Source of the DNA: Oricola sp.
GTDB taxonomy: Bacteria; Pseudomonadota; Alphaproteobacteria; Rhizobiales; Rhizobiaceae
DNA length: 64,000 nt
Direction: 5' to 3'
NCBI RefSeq assembly: GCF_022763245.1
Contig: NZ_JALEGV010000037.1
Location: 62,001-126,000 of the forward strand
In this document: one piece after another, positions 1 through 10,031 of the stretch
Position numbering within the stretch: the first letter of the stretch is position 1
Layout: each line of letters starts with the position of its first letter
Notes under the pieces: generated by a model
What the model saw: the letters and a program-made list of their open reading frames with translations, nothing else
Database searches by the model: none
Told to the model about the DNA's origin: nothing
Translations under genes and position numbers: made by a program

Positions 1-42
1 GGCGATTGGTATTCCCTAACGTCGGGTTCGGGTGGAGCCGCC

Positions 43-60
43 GGCAAGGCGGGGCTTGCC
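43..60. repeat. Small inverted repeat in the frcB leader
   Basis: GGCAAG at 43-48 and CTTGCC at 55-60 can pair around a G-rich 6-nt loop, about 55 nt upstream of the frcB start codon. It could be a leader stem-loop or the end of an upstream transcript. The first 115 bases hold no other gene. Confidence 0.3.
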
Positions 61-115
61 CGCACCGAAGGCCGGATTGGGAAACCGGCCTCAAACTCAA
101 CCTGGGAGGAATACC

Positions 116-1144
116 GTGAAGAGAACACTGCTTTCTGCAACCGCCGCCGCGTTCGCGCTGAGCGCCGCCGCGATCGTGCCCGCCAGCGCGCAGGACAAGG
201 TCGCCGCCTGCCTGATCACCAAGACGGACACCAATCCGTTCTTCGTGAAGATGAAGGAAGGCGCGACCGCCAAGGCCGAGGAACTTGGCATCGACCTCAA
301 GAGCTTTGCCGGCAAGATCGACGGCGACCACGAAACCCAGGTCGCGGCGATCGAGACCTGCATCGCCGACGGCGCCAAGGGCATCCTGCTGACGGCGTCC
401 GACACCTCCTCGATCGTCTCTTCGGTGCAGCAGGCCCGCGACGCCGGCATCCTGGTCATCGCGCTCGACACGCCGCTCGACCCGATCGACGCCGCCGACA
501 TGACTTTCGCCACCGACAATTTCCTGGCCGGCGAACTGATCGGCCAGTGGGCGAAGGCGAAGCTCGGCGACGACGCCGCGAACGCCAAGATCGGCATGCT
601 CGACCTCGCCGTCAGCCAGCCGACCGTCGGGGTCCTGCGCGACCAGGGCTTCATGCAGGGCTTCGGCATCGATCTCGGCGATCCCAAGAAATGGGGCGAC
701 GAAAGCGATCCGCGCGTCGTCGGCCATGACGTCACCCAGGGCAACGAGGAAGGCGGCCGCAAGGCGATGGAGAACCTGCTCGCCACCGATCCGATGATCA
801 ACGTCGTCTACACGATCAACGAGCCCGCCGCCGCTGGCGCCTACGAGGCGCTGAAAGCCATCGGCCGCGAGAACGACGTGCTGATCGTCTCGGTCGACGG
901 TGGCTGCCCGGGCGTCAAGAACGTCGCGGACGGCGTGATCGGGGCCACCTCGCAGCAATATCCGCTGCTGATGGCCTCCAAGGGCATCGAGGCGATCGCC
1001 GCATGGGCGAAAGACGGCACCAAGCCGCAGCCGACCGAAGGCAAGGACTTCTTCGACACCGGCGTGTCGCTGGTGACTGACCAGGCCGTCGATGGCGTGG
1101 AGTCCATCTCCGTCAAGGAAGGCATGGATCTCTGCTGGGGCTGA
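116..1144 (+). CDS. frcB: Fructose-type sugar ABC transporter, periplasmic binding protein
   Basis: Periplasmic substrate-binding protein of a CUT2-family sugar importer, which delivers a monosaccharide (fructose in characterised FrcB) to the FrcC/FrcA complex. Translation from GTG at 116 gives 342 residues. GGGAGGA at 104-110 lies 5 nt ahead of this GTG, which is why it is preferred to the in-frame start at 32. Residues 1-25 form a signal peptide with an ASA|Q cleavage site. The mature protein has the periplasmic-binding type I fold, with segments typical of rhizobial FrcB such as [23 protein letters not shown] and the terminal CWG. It is first in the frcBCA operon and is followed by a stem-loop. 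Family assignment is strong; the exact sugar is inferred. Confidence 0.92.
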   Translation: MKRTLLSATAAAFALSAAAIVPASAQDKVAACLITKTDTNPFFVKMKEGATAKAEELGIDLKSFAGKIDGDHETQVAAIETCIADGAKGILLTASDTSSIVSSVQQARDAGILVIALDTPLDPIDAADMTFATDNFLAGELIGQWAKAKLGDDAANAKIGMLDLAVSQPTVGVLRDQGFMQGFGIDLGDPKKWGDESDPRVVGHDVTQGNEEGGRKAMENLLATDPMINVVYTINEPAAAGAYEALKAIGRENDVLIVSVDGGCPGVKNVADGVIGATSQQYPLLMASKGIEAIAAWAKDGTKPQPTEGKDFFDTGVSLVTDQAVDGVESISVKEGMDLCWG

Positions 1145-1170
1145 CCGGCATTTCGTGCTTATTATGCAGG

Positions 1171-1196
1171 GGAGGGAGCCGTTCGCGGCTCTCTCC
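1171..1196 (+). other. Stem-loop between frcB and frcC
   Basis: GGAGGGAGCCG (1171-1181) pairs with CGGCTCTCTCC (1186-1196) over a TTCG loop, with a single G-U pair. There is no T-tract. Such hairpins after binding-protein genes usually protect the 5' mRNA from decay or attenuate downstream transcription, giving excess binding protein. Confidence 0.6.
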
Positions 1197-1265
1197 AACC
1201 AGAGGCGATGAACCGCCCCAGACGACATACCGCATGAATTGCGGCGCCACTTTCGGGGAGGGAAA

Positions 1266-2338
1266 ATGGCACAGACACCGACATCCGGGCAGGATTTCGA
1301 AGCATCCCTCGCCCATAGCCCCACCGCAGTCGCCGAATTCGAGGATCATTCCTCCGGCAGCCTGATCGGCAAGGTGCAGAACGCGCTGCACCAGACGCCG
1401 TCGCTGGTGCCGCTGATCGTGCTGATCCTGTCGATCGTCGTGTTCGGCCTGCTCCTCGGTTCCAAGTTCTTCTCGCCCTTCGCACTGACCCTCATCCTTC
1501 AGCAGGTTCAGATCGTCGGCATTGTCGCCGCCGCGCAGAGCATCGTCATCCTGACCGCCGGCATCGACCTGTCGGTCGGCGCGATCATGGTCCTGAGCTC
1601 GGTTGTCATGGGCCAGTTCGCGTTCCGCTACGGCCTGCCACCGAGCATCGCGGTGTTCTGCGGCCTCGTCTGCGGCACCGCCTGCGGCTTCGTGAACGGC
1701 TACCTCGTTGCACGCGTCAAGCTGCCGCCCTTCATCGTCACGCTCGGCATGTGGCAGATCGTGCTCGCGACGAATTTCCTCTACTCGGCCAACGAGACCA
1801 TCCGTGCCCAGGAGATCGAGGCGCAGGCGCCCCTGCTTCAGTTCTTCGGCAACAAACTCAATATAGGCGGCGCGATCTTCACCTACGGCGTCATCTTCAT
1901 GATCCTGCTGGTGCTGGTGCTTGCCTATGTGCTGCGCCATACCGCCTGGGGCCGGCATGTCTATGCCGTCGGCGACGATCCCGAGGCGGCGGGCCTCTCC
2001 GGCGTCAACGTCGGGAAAACGCTGATTTCGGTCTACATGCTTTCCGGCCTGATCTGCGCCTTCGCCGGCTGGGCCCTGATCGGCCGCATCGGCTCGGTGT
2101 CGCCGACTTCCGGCCAGCTTGCCAATATCGAGAGCATCACCGCCGTGGTCATCGGCGGCATCTCGCTGTTCGGCGGCCGCGGCTCGATCCTCGGCACCCT
2201 GTTCGGCGCCCTGATCGTCGGCGTCTTCACCCTCGGCCTGAGGCTGCTCGGCGCCGACGCGCAATGGACCTACCTGCTCATCGGCGTGCTGATCATCGGC
2301 GCCGTCGCGGTCGACCAGTGGATCAGAAAGGTATCGGC

Positions 2339-2342
<4 letters not shown>
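1266..2342 (+). CDS. frcC: Fructose-type sugar ABC transporter, permease
   Basis: Inner-membrane permease of the CUT2 (ribose/fructose-like) ABC importer, BPD_transp_2 family. ATG at 1266 follows GGGGAGGGA and gives 358 residues. About 60 hydrophilic residues precede the first membrane helix, and 8-10 hydrophobic helices follow. The family segments LTAGIDLSVGAIM and GGRGSILGTLFGALIVG are present. It sits 121 nt after frcB, past a stem-loop, and its stop overlaps the frcA start (ATGA). Role in the membrane complex is certain from family and context; substrate is inferred from the FrcB resemblance. Confidence 0.92.
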
Positions 2343-3115
<773 letters not shown>

Positions 3116-3300
3116 TCCGCGCCGCCGCCCCGGTTGACGCCGAGCGCCGGAGACATATCCGCGCGCAAAGTGCGCCCATGCGCCTTTTCAGGAACGAATT
3201 CCGCGCCGGCTGGTTGAATAGCGGATACTTTTCCTTGGGTTAGCTGCTATGGTTGGCGGCGTGATTTCCGACAACCCGTCAGCAAGAAAGCCTGCATGCC

Positions 3301-3969
3301 ATGGATTGGGCTGCCCTTACAAAGGAGCTCGTAACACTCTTCGTCGTGATCGACCCGGTCGGTTCAGTCCCCGTCTTCCTGTTCGCCGTCCAGAACGTGC
3401 CGCGCAAACTGCACCGGCGGTTCGCTTTGCGTGCGGTCGCGATCGCGGCGCTGGTCCTCGTGCTGTTCCTCGTCGGCGGGCAGTTCCTGCTCGAAACGCT
3501 GGGCCTGCGGCTCGGATCGTTCCAGATCGCCGGCGGGATCATCCTGTTCGTCTTCGCCATGACGATGATTTTCGGGGAATCCAAGCCCCTGCGTGAGATC
3601 GAGGAGGCGGAGCGCGACCATCTGGCCGGTGCGGTCTTTCCGCTCGCCATGCCGTCGATCGCCTCGCCCGGGGCAATGCTGGCGATCGTGATCCTGACCG
3701 ACAATCACACCGAATCGGTCGTCGATCAGGCGATCACGGCGGGCCTGCTGATGGTCGTCATGGTCCTGACCCTGATCCTGCTGCTCGCCGCGAGCTTCGT
3801 GCACAAGTTCATCGGCAACACCGGAGCCAGCGTCATCAGCCGGGTGATGGGGATCGTGCTCGCCACGATCGCCGTCGATTCCGTGCTCGGCGGCCTGGAT
3901 GCGCTCGACGTCCTTGAGATCGCCCCGCCGGCGGTCGAAAACCCGCTCACCCAGCCGGCCGGCGACTAG
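3301..3969 (+). CDS. MarC-family (UPF0056) inner-membrane protein
   Basis: Integral membrane protein of 222 residues with six predicted helices. The N-terminal segment FVVIDPVGSVPVFL and the PSIASPGAMLAIVILT segment are typical of MarC/UPF0056. Despite the name (multiple antibiotic resistance C), members have not been shown to transport drugs and their function is unknown. The ATG at 3301 fits the family length of about 200-220 residues. It stands alone, 185 nt after frcA, and converges on the RNA methyltransferase at 3999. There is no sign of transfer. Confidence 0.88.
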   Translation: MDWAALTKELVTLFVVIDPVGSVPVFLFAVQNVPRKLHRRFALRAVAIAALVLVLFLVGGQFLLETLGLRLGSFQIAGGIILFVFAMTMIFGESKPLREIEEAERDHLAGAVFPLAMPSIASPGAMLAIVILTDNHTESVVDQAITAGLLMVVMVLTLILLLAASFVHKFIGNTGASVISRVMGIVLATIAVDSVLGGLDALDVLEIAPPAVENPLTQPAGD

Positions 3970-3980
3970 CGCCGGCCCGG

Positions 3981-4006
3981 CCGGATCACATGTCCGGATC
4001 ACATGT
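3981..4006. repeat. Perfect 13-bp tandem duplication
   Basis: The unit CCGGATCACATGT occurs twice in direct tandem (3981-3993 and 3994-4006). The second copy contains the stop codon and last codons of the RNA methyltransferase on the minus strand. It looks like a recent slippage duplication between two convergent genes, and it leaves the protein ending unchanged. Confidence 0.75.
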
Positions 4007-5273
4007 CCGACCAGTGCCGTTTCTTGCCCCCTGCGCGTTCCAACAGGGCCACGGCTTCCAGATGCGGGGTCCAGATGAACTGGTCCACCGGCGTCACCGA
4101 TTTCAGCGTGAAGCCCGCCTGGATCAGGATCGCGAGGTCGCGCGCCAGCGTTTCCGGATTGCAGGAGACGGCGGCGACGCGGCGGACGGGGGAGGCGGCG
4201 ATTTCGCGGCACTGGGCTTCGGCGCCGGCGCGCGGCGGGTCGAAGACGAGACCGTCATGCGGCTTCAGTTCCTGCGCCGTCAGCGGCCGGCGGACGAGGT
4301 CGCGCCGTTCCACCGTGACCGGCTTGAGCTTCTTGCCGGAATTCTCGCGGAACCCTCGGTCGAGCGCGGCCAGCGCCGCGGCGTCGCCCTCCACCGCATG
4401 CACGGTGGAGGCTTTCGCCAGACGGAGCGCGAAGGTGCCGCAGCCGGCGAAGAGGTCGATGACGCGTTTCGACTTCGCCAGATGCTTGGCGACGAGACCG
4501 GCCATCACCGTCTCCATCGCCGGCACGGCCTGAAGGAAGGCGCCCGGCGGCGGCGACACCGTCACGTCGTCGAAGGCGACGAGCGGCCGCCTCGGCGCCA
4601 GGATGATCTCGCCATTGACCGTCAGCCGCGCGAAGCCCAGCGCACGCACCGCGTCGGCGGCAGAGCGCTTGCCGGCGTCGTCCAGCGTGATCTTGCCCTC
4701 CACGGCGAGGTCGAGGCCGGACTGCGTCTGGTTGACCGTGACATGAACGGTTCGGCCGGCCGGCAGGACGACCGCCATGAGGTCCTTGATCGTCGGCCGC
4801 GCCGCGTCGATCTCAGGCGTGATGACGTGGCATTCTTCAAGATCGACGACATGGTTGCTCGACGCCTGCTGGAAGCCCAGCAGCACGCCTTTTTCCGTCC
4901 GGATCGCCGAAAAGACGGCGCGCCGGCGCGACTGCGGTGCGCAGAAATGCGGCGCGGCGATGCAGTCCGTGTCGATGCCCTGCGCGGCCAGCGCCTTTTC
5001 CAGGAGCCCGACCTTCCAGCGCCGATAGGCGTCTGCGTCCATGTGCTGGAGCGAGCAGCCGCCGCAGGTCTCGAAATGGGTGCAGACCGGATCGATCCGA
5101 TCGGGTGAGGGGGTGCGCACCGACAAAAGCGCGGCACGCTTGCCGTCGGCAATGGCCGTTACGGTCTCGCCGGCCAGCGTGTAGGGCACGAAGACGAGTC
5201 CCTTGCCGGTGCGGGCGACGCCGTCGCCGCGCGCGCCGAGTTCATCGATCGTCAGGGTTTCCGTCCGGCTCAT
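3999..5273 (-). CDS. Class I SAM-dependent RNA (uracil-C5) methyltransferase, Fe-S type
   Basis: Predicted TrmA/RlmCD-superfamily enzyme that methylates C5 of uridine in tRNA or 23S rRNA. It is 424 residues from ATG at 5273. An N-terminal TRAM-like domain is followed by four cysteines (64, 70, 73, 144) spaced as in the [4Fe-4S] cluster of RlmD. The SAM-binding LFAGCGTF segment, FDPPRAG and the catalytic VSCNPETL motif (Cys371) are all present. It starts 10 nt after tlyA on the same strand, so the two form an RNA-modification operon. Which uridine it targets cannot be told from the sequence. Confidence 0.9.
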   Translation of the reverse strand: MSRTETLTIDELGARGDGVARTGKGLVFVPYTLAGETVTAIADGKRAALLSVRTPSPDRIDPVCTHFETCGGCSLQHMDADAYRRWKVGLLEKALAAQGIDTDCIAAPHFCAPQSRRRAVFSAIRTEKGVLLGFQQASSNHVVDLEECHVITPEIDAARPTIKDLMAVVLPAGRTVHVTVNQTQSGLDLAVEGKITLDDAGKRSAADAVRALGFARLTVNGEIILAPRRPLVAFDDVTVSPPPGAFLQAVPAMETVMAGLVAKHLAKSKRVIDLFAGCGTFALRLAKASTVHAVEGDAAALAALDRGFRENSGKKLKPVTVERRDLVRRPLTAQELKPHDGLVFDPPRAGAEAQCREIAASPVRRVAAVSCNPETLARDLAILIQAGFTLKSVTPVDQFIWTPHLEAVALLERAGGKKRHWSDM

Positions 5274-5283
5274 CGTTCTTTGC

Positions 5284-6039
5284 TCATGCCTTGTGTCCTG
5301 CCAGCAGGAATTCGCCATTGCCGTCGCCGCCGGCAATCGGAGAAGAGCAGAGGCCAGTCACCTGCCAGCCGGGCAGGGCTGCAAGCCACGAGGCGAGATC
5401 CTCGGCGCATTCTGCCGCGTCCTCCGCGGTGACGAGTCCGCCCTTGCCGATCTTCGCCCGGCCGACTTCGAATTGCGGCTTGACCAGCAGCACGGCCAGC
5501 GCGCCGGGTGCGGCCAGATCCAGTGCCGGCGGCAGGGCGAGTTTCAACGAGATGAAGCTGACGTCGGACACGACGAAGTCCGGGCGGCGGCCGTCGAGAT
5601 GGGCAAGCGTCAGGTCACGCGCATTCAGCCCCTCGATCGAGGTGACACGCGGATCGGCCGCGACCGTCGCGGCCATCTGCCCGTGGCCGACATCAATCGC
5701 GGTCACATGCGCTGCGCCGCCTTCCAGCAGCACTTGGGTGAAGCCGCCGGTCGACGCGCCGACATCGAGCGCGATCCGCCCTTCCAGCGTGAGGTCGAAA
5801 CGGTCGAGCGCCGCCTTCAGCTTCAGCGCCGCCCGCGAGACATAAAGCTGCGCCGGGTCGTCCAGTTCGATGGCCGCATCGGGGGAGACCATCTGGCCGG
5901 GCTTCGCGATCGCGGCCCCGCCGACCCTGACCGTGCCGCGCAGGATCGCGTCTCGCGCCCGCGAGCGCGAGGCGAACGCACCGGTTTCGACCAGCAACTG
6001 GTCGAGCCTGACGCGGGGGGAACTGTCGGCTGCCTTCAT
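5284..6039 (-). CDS. tlyA: TlyA-family rRNA (cytidine-2'-O)-methyltransferase
   Basis: Family members 2'-O-methylate cytidines in 16S and 23S rRNA; older annotations call it hemolysin A. The 251-residue protein has an N-terminal S4 RNA-binding domain (RVRLDQLLVETGAFASRSRA) and a FtsJ-like Rossmann methyltransferase domain with the SAM motif ALDVGASTGGFT and a VKPQFEVG segment. It is followed at once by the RNA methyltransferase gene. In many rhizobia dxs lies directly upstream; here that position is taken by a TauE gene. Confidence 0.92.
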   Translation of the reverse strand: MKAADSSPRVRLDQLLVETGAFASRSRARDAILRGTVRVGGAAIAKPGQMVSPDAAIELDDPAQLYVSRAALKLKAALDRFDLTLEGRIALDVGASTGGFTQVLLEGGAAHVTAIDVGHGQMAATVAADPRVTSIEGLNARDLTLAHLDGRRPDFVVSDVSFISLKLALPPALDLAAPGALAVLLVKPQFEVGRAKIGKGGLVTAEDAAECAEDLASWLAALPGWQVTGLCSSPIAGGDGNGEFLLAGHKA

Positions 6040-6099
6040 CCGCGTTCAATGCCCGCTGACGCCGCGCAAGGCAATGCGTATTCGCCGTGCCGGCGCCGA

Positions 6100-6861
6100 T
6101 CAGCCGACGAGATTGCGCTGGAGATAGACCGCCGCGAGGACGAGGCCGAACACGATCACGGCCGCGCGCAGCACGCGCTCGTTCACGCGTTTCGCGTAGC
6201 GTCCGCCGAGATACCCGCCGACCACGCTGCCGGCCATCATCACCAGCGCCTCCGGCCAGGCGATCAGCCCGCCGACGCCGAAGATCGCGATGCTGATCAG
6301 CGTGAACGCGGTCGCGAGCAGGTTCTTGAGCGCATTGGCCATGGCAAACGACGAGAAACCCGCCAGTTGCACGATGCCGAGGAGGATGATGCCGATTCCC
6401 GCGCCGAAATAGCCGCCATAGATGGAACACACGAACAGGCCGATATGCACATAGACCTGGCTCCGCTCCGCGCCGGCGAGCGATGTCAGCCGGCGGCGCA
6501 GGGCGTCGCCATAGGCGAAGAGCCCGGTCGCGAGCAGGATCAGAAGCGGCACGAGTTCGATGAACAGGTCCGGGTCGGAGACGGTCAGGAGCGCCGAGCC
6601 GGCGGCGGCGCCGAGGCCGGACACGATCAGCAGCGGTCGCAGCGCGCTGCCAGCCGCCTTCAGTTCCGCCCGATAGGCCGGCAGCGCCGCCGCATTGGCG
6701 GGCAGCAGCGCCAGGTAGTTGGTGGCGTTGGCCGCCAGCGGCGGCAACCCCGCCGCCATCAGCGCCGGAAAGGTGAACAGCGTTGCGCCGCCGGCGACCG
6801 CGTTCCACGCGCCGCCGAACACGCCGACGGCGAGGAGAAAGAGAGCGGTCTGAAATGTCAT
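6100..6861 (-). CDS. TauE/SafE (TSUP) family sulfite/organic-anion exporter
   Basis: Inner-membrane protein of 253 residues with about eight hydrophobic helices in two pseudo-repeats, as in the TauE/SafE/TSUP family. Members export sulfite, sulfoacetate or other small anions. The N-terminal segment GVFGGAWNAVAGGATLFTFP and the later GYFGAGIGIILLGIV are the typical glycine-rich repeat motifs. It is transcribed divergently from a LysR gene at 6939 and is probably its target. Substrate unknown. The sulfur link with the sulfatase locus 26 kb away is suggestive only. Confidence 0.88.
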   Translation of the reverse strand: MTFQTALFLLAVGVFGGAWNAVAGGATLFTFPALMAAGLPPLAANATNYLALLPANAAALPAYRAELKAAGSALRPLLIVSGLGAAAGSALLTVSDPDLFIELVPLLILLATGLFAYGDALRRRLTSLAGAERSQVYVHIGLFVCSIYGGYFGAGIGIILLGIVQLAGFSSFAMANALKNLLATAFTLISIAIFGVGGLIAWPEALVMMAGSVVGGYLGGRYAKRVNERVLRAAVIVFGLVLAAVYLQRNLVG

Positions 6862-6899
6862 GTCATGCCTCCGGGTCGGATGGCCGAGTGATAGGGCAT

Positions 6900-6961
6900 G
6901 CGTTGCGTTCGAAAAAATGAATAGTTAGCATCGATCCCATGAACAGTTTCGAACGCAATGC
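6900..6961. promoter_or_regulatory. Inverted repeat spanning the LysR start, shared with tauE promoter
   Basis: GCGTTGCGTTCGAAA (6900-6914) is the reverse complement, at 14 of 15 positions, of TTTCGAACGCAATGC (6947-6961). The right arm lies inside codons 3-8 of the LysR gene, whose ATG at 6939 sits in the 32-nt loop. In the divergent tauE/LysR region it may be a LysR operator, or, in the mRNA, a hairpin that places the start codon in its loop. Confidence 0.5.
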
Positions 6962-7817
6962 GCCCGGCGCGGACTTGCTCCGCGCGTTCCTGGCGATTTC
7001 GGAAACCGGAAACCTCACCCGCGCGGCCGAAACGCTCGGCCGAACGCAATCGGCGACGAGCGTGCAGTTGCGCCGGCTGGAGGAGATGCTGCGGGTCCGG
7101 CTCTTCGAGCGGCGCGCGCGCGGCATGGCGCTGACGGCGGACGGCGAACGCCTCCTGCCGGCCGCGCGTCGCGTCCTTTCGGAGCTCGAGCGGATCGGCA
7201 CCCTGTTCGACGCGCCGCTTGCCGGCCGGATCCGCGTCGGCATTCCCGACGATTTCGACGACGCCGTGCTGGAGCGGGCGCTGGCCGATTTCGCCGCGCG
7301 CAATCCGATGGTCGAGGTCGTCGCCGCGTCGGGCTGCACTTCGCGCTATCCCGAACGCATCGGTCGTGGTGAACTGGATGTCGCGGTGTGTTCGGGCCCC
7401 GAACGGACCTCCGGAACCCCGCTGGCCGCGGAGCCGGTCGTCTGGACCTGCGCCGAGGCGGCCGTGATGGATCGTGACGCGCCGGTGCCGCTCGCGCTGC
7501 TCGACCGGGACTGCTGGTGGCGCGACATGCCGGTCGAAGCCCTCGACCGGGCCGGCCGCGCATGGCGGATCGCCTATCGCAGCAGCGGTTTTGCAAGCCT
7601 TCGCGCGGCGATCCGGGCCGGCCTCGCGGTCGGGCCGTTGCCCCGGGCAAGCGTCGGGCCGGGGCTGCGCGTGCTGGGCGAGGCCGACGGCATGCCGCCC
7701 CTGCCTTTCGCGCAACGCGAGATCATGGTCGCGCGCCAGGCGCCGCCGGCGCTCGTCAGCGCGATGACACAAGCCCTGCGCCGGGCGGTCACCTCAAGCG
7801 GCGGTCAGCCCGCATAG
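6939..7817 (+). CDS. LysR-family transcriptional regulator (likely regulator of the TauE gene)
   Basis: A 292-residue LysR-type regulator. The N-terminal winged helix-turn-helix spans about residues 5-65 (LRAFLAISETGNLTRAAETL, then SVQLRRLEEMLRVRLFERR), followed by a LysR effector-binding domain. It is divergent from the exporter gene at 6861 with 77 nt between starts, the usual arrangement for a LysR gene and its target. An inverted repeat brackets the start codon. The 3' end overlaps the convergent small gene at 7805 by 13 nt. Effector unknown. Confidence 0.9.
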   Translation: MNSFERNAPGADLLRAFLAISETGNLTRAAETLGRTQSATSVQLRRLEEMLRVRLFERRARGMALTADGERLLPAARRVLSELERIGTLFDAPLAGRIRVGIPDDFDDAVLERALADFAARNPMVEVVAASGCTSRYPERIGRGELDVAVCSGPERTSGTPLAAEPVVWTCAEAAVMDRDAPVPLALLDRDCWWRDMPVEALDRAGRAWRIAYRSSGFASLRAAIRAGLAVGPLPRASVGPGLRVLGEADGMPPLPFAQREIMVARQAPPALVSAMTQALRRAVTSSGGQPA

Positions 7818-8149
7818 ACGATGCGGATGTCCGTGCGCGGCAGCAGATGGCGCACGTCTTCCTCGATCGAGCTGGTCGTCGTGTCGTCGATCTGCGGCAC
7901 GAAGGAGCGGATCTGGTGGATGACGGACGGATAGGCCGCATCCCTTGCGTCATCGGAAAGCTTCAGCCCGTCCATCGCATAGCCCTGGCGCAGCGCGCCC
8001 AGCGTGGCGGCCGCCTTGTCGGCGAGAAACGCCGCCAGCTTCCGGTCGAATTGCGGCTGCGCCTCGGCGTTCGAGAGCGGCGCCGCCACGACCGCAAACC
8101 CCACACACGCGCATGCAAGCGCGCCTTTCAGCGTGTTCTTGTAATACAT
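7805..8149 (-). CDS. Small secreted protein of unknown function
   Basis: A 114-residue protein whose first ~30 residues form a signal peptide (hydrophobic core CACVGFAVVAAPLSN, then AEA). The mature part is mostly charged helix with a C-terminal RTDIRIVYAG and no recognisable domain. ATG at 8149 follows a good AAGGTGGG ribosome site. The gene converges with the LysR gene and overlaps its last 13 bases. The composition matches its neighbours, so it looks real. No function can be assigned. Confidence 0.7.
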   Translation of the reverse strand: MYYKNTLKGALACACVGFAVVAAPLSNAEAQPQFDRKLAAFLADKAAATLGALRQGYAMDGLKLSDDARDAAYPSVIHQIRSFVPQIDDTTTSSIEEDVRHLLPRTDIRIVYAG

Positions 8150-8283
8150 GTCCCACCTTCCCCGTTATTGGAAGCAACCATAGGGAAGGCGGGTTAGTTC
8201 GGCGCAAAGAAACGCGGTCAATCTTGGGCAAACAAAACTGGTAAGCCGCAAGCAAACAAACAGGGTGGAGCAAAGGTTAAGCG

Positions 8284-9204
8284 TCACCGCTCCGGCAGCG
8301 GAATGAACTCCTCTTCATCGCCCGGCACGATGTCGAAGCGGCGCGACTTCCACTCTTCCTTGGCCTGCTCGATGCGTTCGCGCGACGAGGACACGAAGTT
8401 CCACCAGATGTAGCGCCGAGACCCGAGCGCCGCGCCGCCGAACAGCATGAAGGAGGCGCCGCGTTCTGAGCGCACGACGATCTGGTCGCCTGGCCGGAAC
8501 ACCAGCAACTGGTCGGGCGCGAACGTGTCGCCGGCGATCTCGATGACGCCCTCGGCGACGTAGATCGCCCGTTCCTCGGCGTCCGCCGTGATCTCGATCT
8601 CGCCCCCGGCCGGCAGCGTCACGTCGACATAGAGCGTGTCGGAATACTGGGCGACCGGCGAGGTCGCGCCGTGGAAGGAGCCGATCAGCACGCGCGCATG
8701 CGCCTTGCCGTCGTCGAGCACGCCCATCGCCGCGGCAGCGGTATTCTCGAAGGCGGGCGCCATTTCTTCCTTGTCGTTCGGCAGCGCAAGCCAGGTCTGC
8801 AGGCCGGACATGCGCCGCGCCGTCGAGCGCGTTTCCTCCGGCGAACGCTCCGAATGCACGATGCCGCGCCCCGCCGTCATCAGATTGATGTCGCCCGGCG
8901 CGATGACCATTTCGGTGCCGAGCGAATCGCGGTGGCGGATCGTGCCGTCATAGAGATAGGTGACGGTCGACAGGCCGATATGCGGGTGCGGCCGCACGTC
9001 GATCGCCTCGCCGGGCCTGAAGGTCGCCGGCCCCATCCGGTCGAAGAAGATGAACGGCCCGACCAGCTTGCGCTTCAGCGAGGGCAGGGCGCGCTTGACC
9101 TCGAAGCCGCCAATGTCGCTGACCTTGGGGATGATCAGAGTGTCGATCGCGTCGCAGGCAAAGGCGTCGCCCGCTTCGGGGTCGGTACCGGGAAAAAAGC
9201 TCAT
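8284..9204 (-). CDS. Pirin family protein
   Basis: A bicupin of the pirin family, 306 residues. Bacterial members are metal-binding and some show quercetin 2,3-dioxygenase activity or modulate partner proteins. The N-terminal cupin carries RPHPHIGLSTVTYLYDG, HRDSLG and GRGIVHSE, supplying the histidines and glutamate of the metal site; a second cupin follows and the C-terminus is charged. A decayed second copy of the middle of this gene lies at about 10925-11121. It is monocistronic and faces away from the small hypothetical at 7805. Confidence 0.92.
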   Translation of the reverse strand: MSFFPGTDPEAGDAFACDAIDTLIIPKVSDIGGFEVKRALPSLKRKLVGPFIFFDRMGPATFRPGEAIDVRPHPHIGLSTVTYLYDGTIRHRDSLGTEMVIAPGDINLMTAGRGIVHSERSPEETRSTARRMSGLQTWLALPNDKEEMAPAFENTAAAAMGVLDDGKAHARVLIGSFHGATSPVAQYSDTLYVDVTLPAGGEIEITADAEERAIYVAEGVIEIAGDTFAPDQLLVFRPGDQIVVRSERGASFMLFGGAALGSRRYIWWNFVSSSRERIEQAKEEWKSRRFDIVPGDEEEFIPLPER

Positions 9205-9366
9205 CGGTTCGGTCCTGTCGTGGTTTCTGCCCAGTATCTGGCCGGAGCGCAGCCGACATCAAGCGCCCGCCCGACGGCCGTCGCGAGACGGTGTGTTCAA
9301 GAAAGGCGATCGATGTCCCCGCGCCGATCGACGATGGCCGCCGGCCGGCCCCGTGCCCTCCGAGCC

Positions 9367-9831
9367 CTACCGGCCGTTGCTGTTGAACATGTCCCGGTAG
9401 ATCTTCCAGGATCCGTCATCCTGGCGTTTCAGGATCGTCAGGAACTTGCCCGTCAGGCGCACGTCCTTGCCCTGCATCACCTGCACCATGTCGAAACTGC
9501 CGCGCGAATAGGCCCAGTCGCCGGCGACGACGGTTTCCTCCGGCTTGCTCGCCATCGCCTTGACCGGATAGGCGGCGAAGATCTCCGGGGCGGTGGCGGC
9601 AAGCTCGGCCTTGTCGCGCGCCGGTTCTCCGGGCGGCATCTGGATCGCTTCGTCATCCCACAGCGCCAGCCAGGCTTCGGCGTCGCCGGCCACGGTCGCG
9701 GCGCTGAAGGCCTCCCAAAGGGCGCCGATTGCCGCTTCGTCGTCGGCGGCCCTGGCGGTGCCGGCCATGTTCGGCACAAGAACAATCGCCAGCAGCACGA
9801 CCGGCAAAGACAAGAACATTCGTCTGATCAT
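9367..9831 (-). CDS. Secreted NTF2-like (DUF4440/SnoaL-type) protein
   Basis: A 154-residue protein starting at ATG 9831, which follows GAGGGGGAAATT and places a signal peptide first (LSLPVVLLAIVLVPNMAGTA, then ARA). The mature part reads as one NTF2-like alpha+beta domain (AAIGALWEAFSAATVAGDAE, WAYSRGSF, GKFLTILKRQDDGSWKI), similar to calcium/calmodulin kinase association-domain or SgcJ/EcaC-type proteins. These act as small ligand-binding or enzyme scaffolds. The in-frame upstream extension to 9930 lacks a ribosome site. Function unknown. Confidence 0.78.
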   Translation of the reverse strand: MIRRMFLSLPVVLLAIVLVPNMAGTARAADDEAAIGALWEAFSAATVAGDAEAWLALWDDEAIQMPPGEPARDKAELAATAPEIFAAYPVKAMASKPEETVVAGDWAYSRGSFDMVQVMQGKDVRLTGKFLTILKRQDDGSWKIYRDMFNSNGR

Positions 9832-10031
9832 CGTAATTTCCCCCTCTCGATGTTTCCACCAAAGCACGGAAAGCACAGCCTGACCAACCCGGAGCCGATA
9901 TTTGTTGGCGATAGTGTCGCCCTGGTGCATCCGCCGCCTTGTGTCGGACGGGAAGGCCGGTATCGATCATGTTGACGGGAGGCCTGCACTGGTAAACTCT
10001 GCTTGCGGATCCATCCGGGGAGGTTGTGCCC

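Noticed and set aside
5203..6891. 562-codon plus-strand open frame over tlyA and tauE
   Set aside because: Antisense to two clear genes, no ribosome site and no family similarity.
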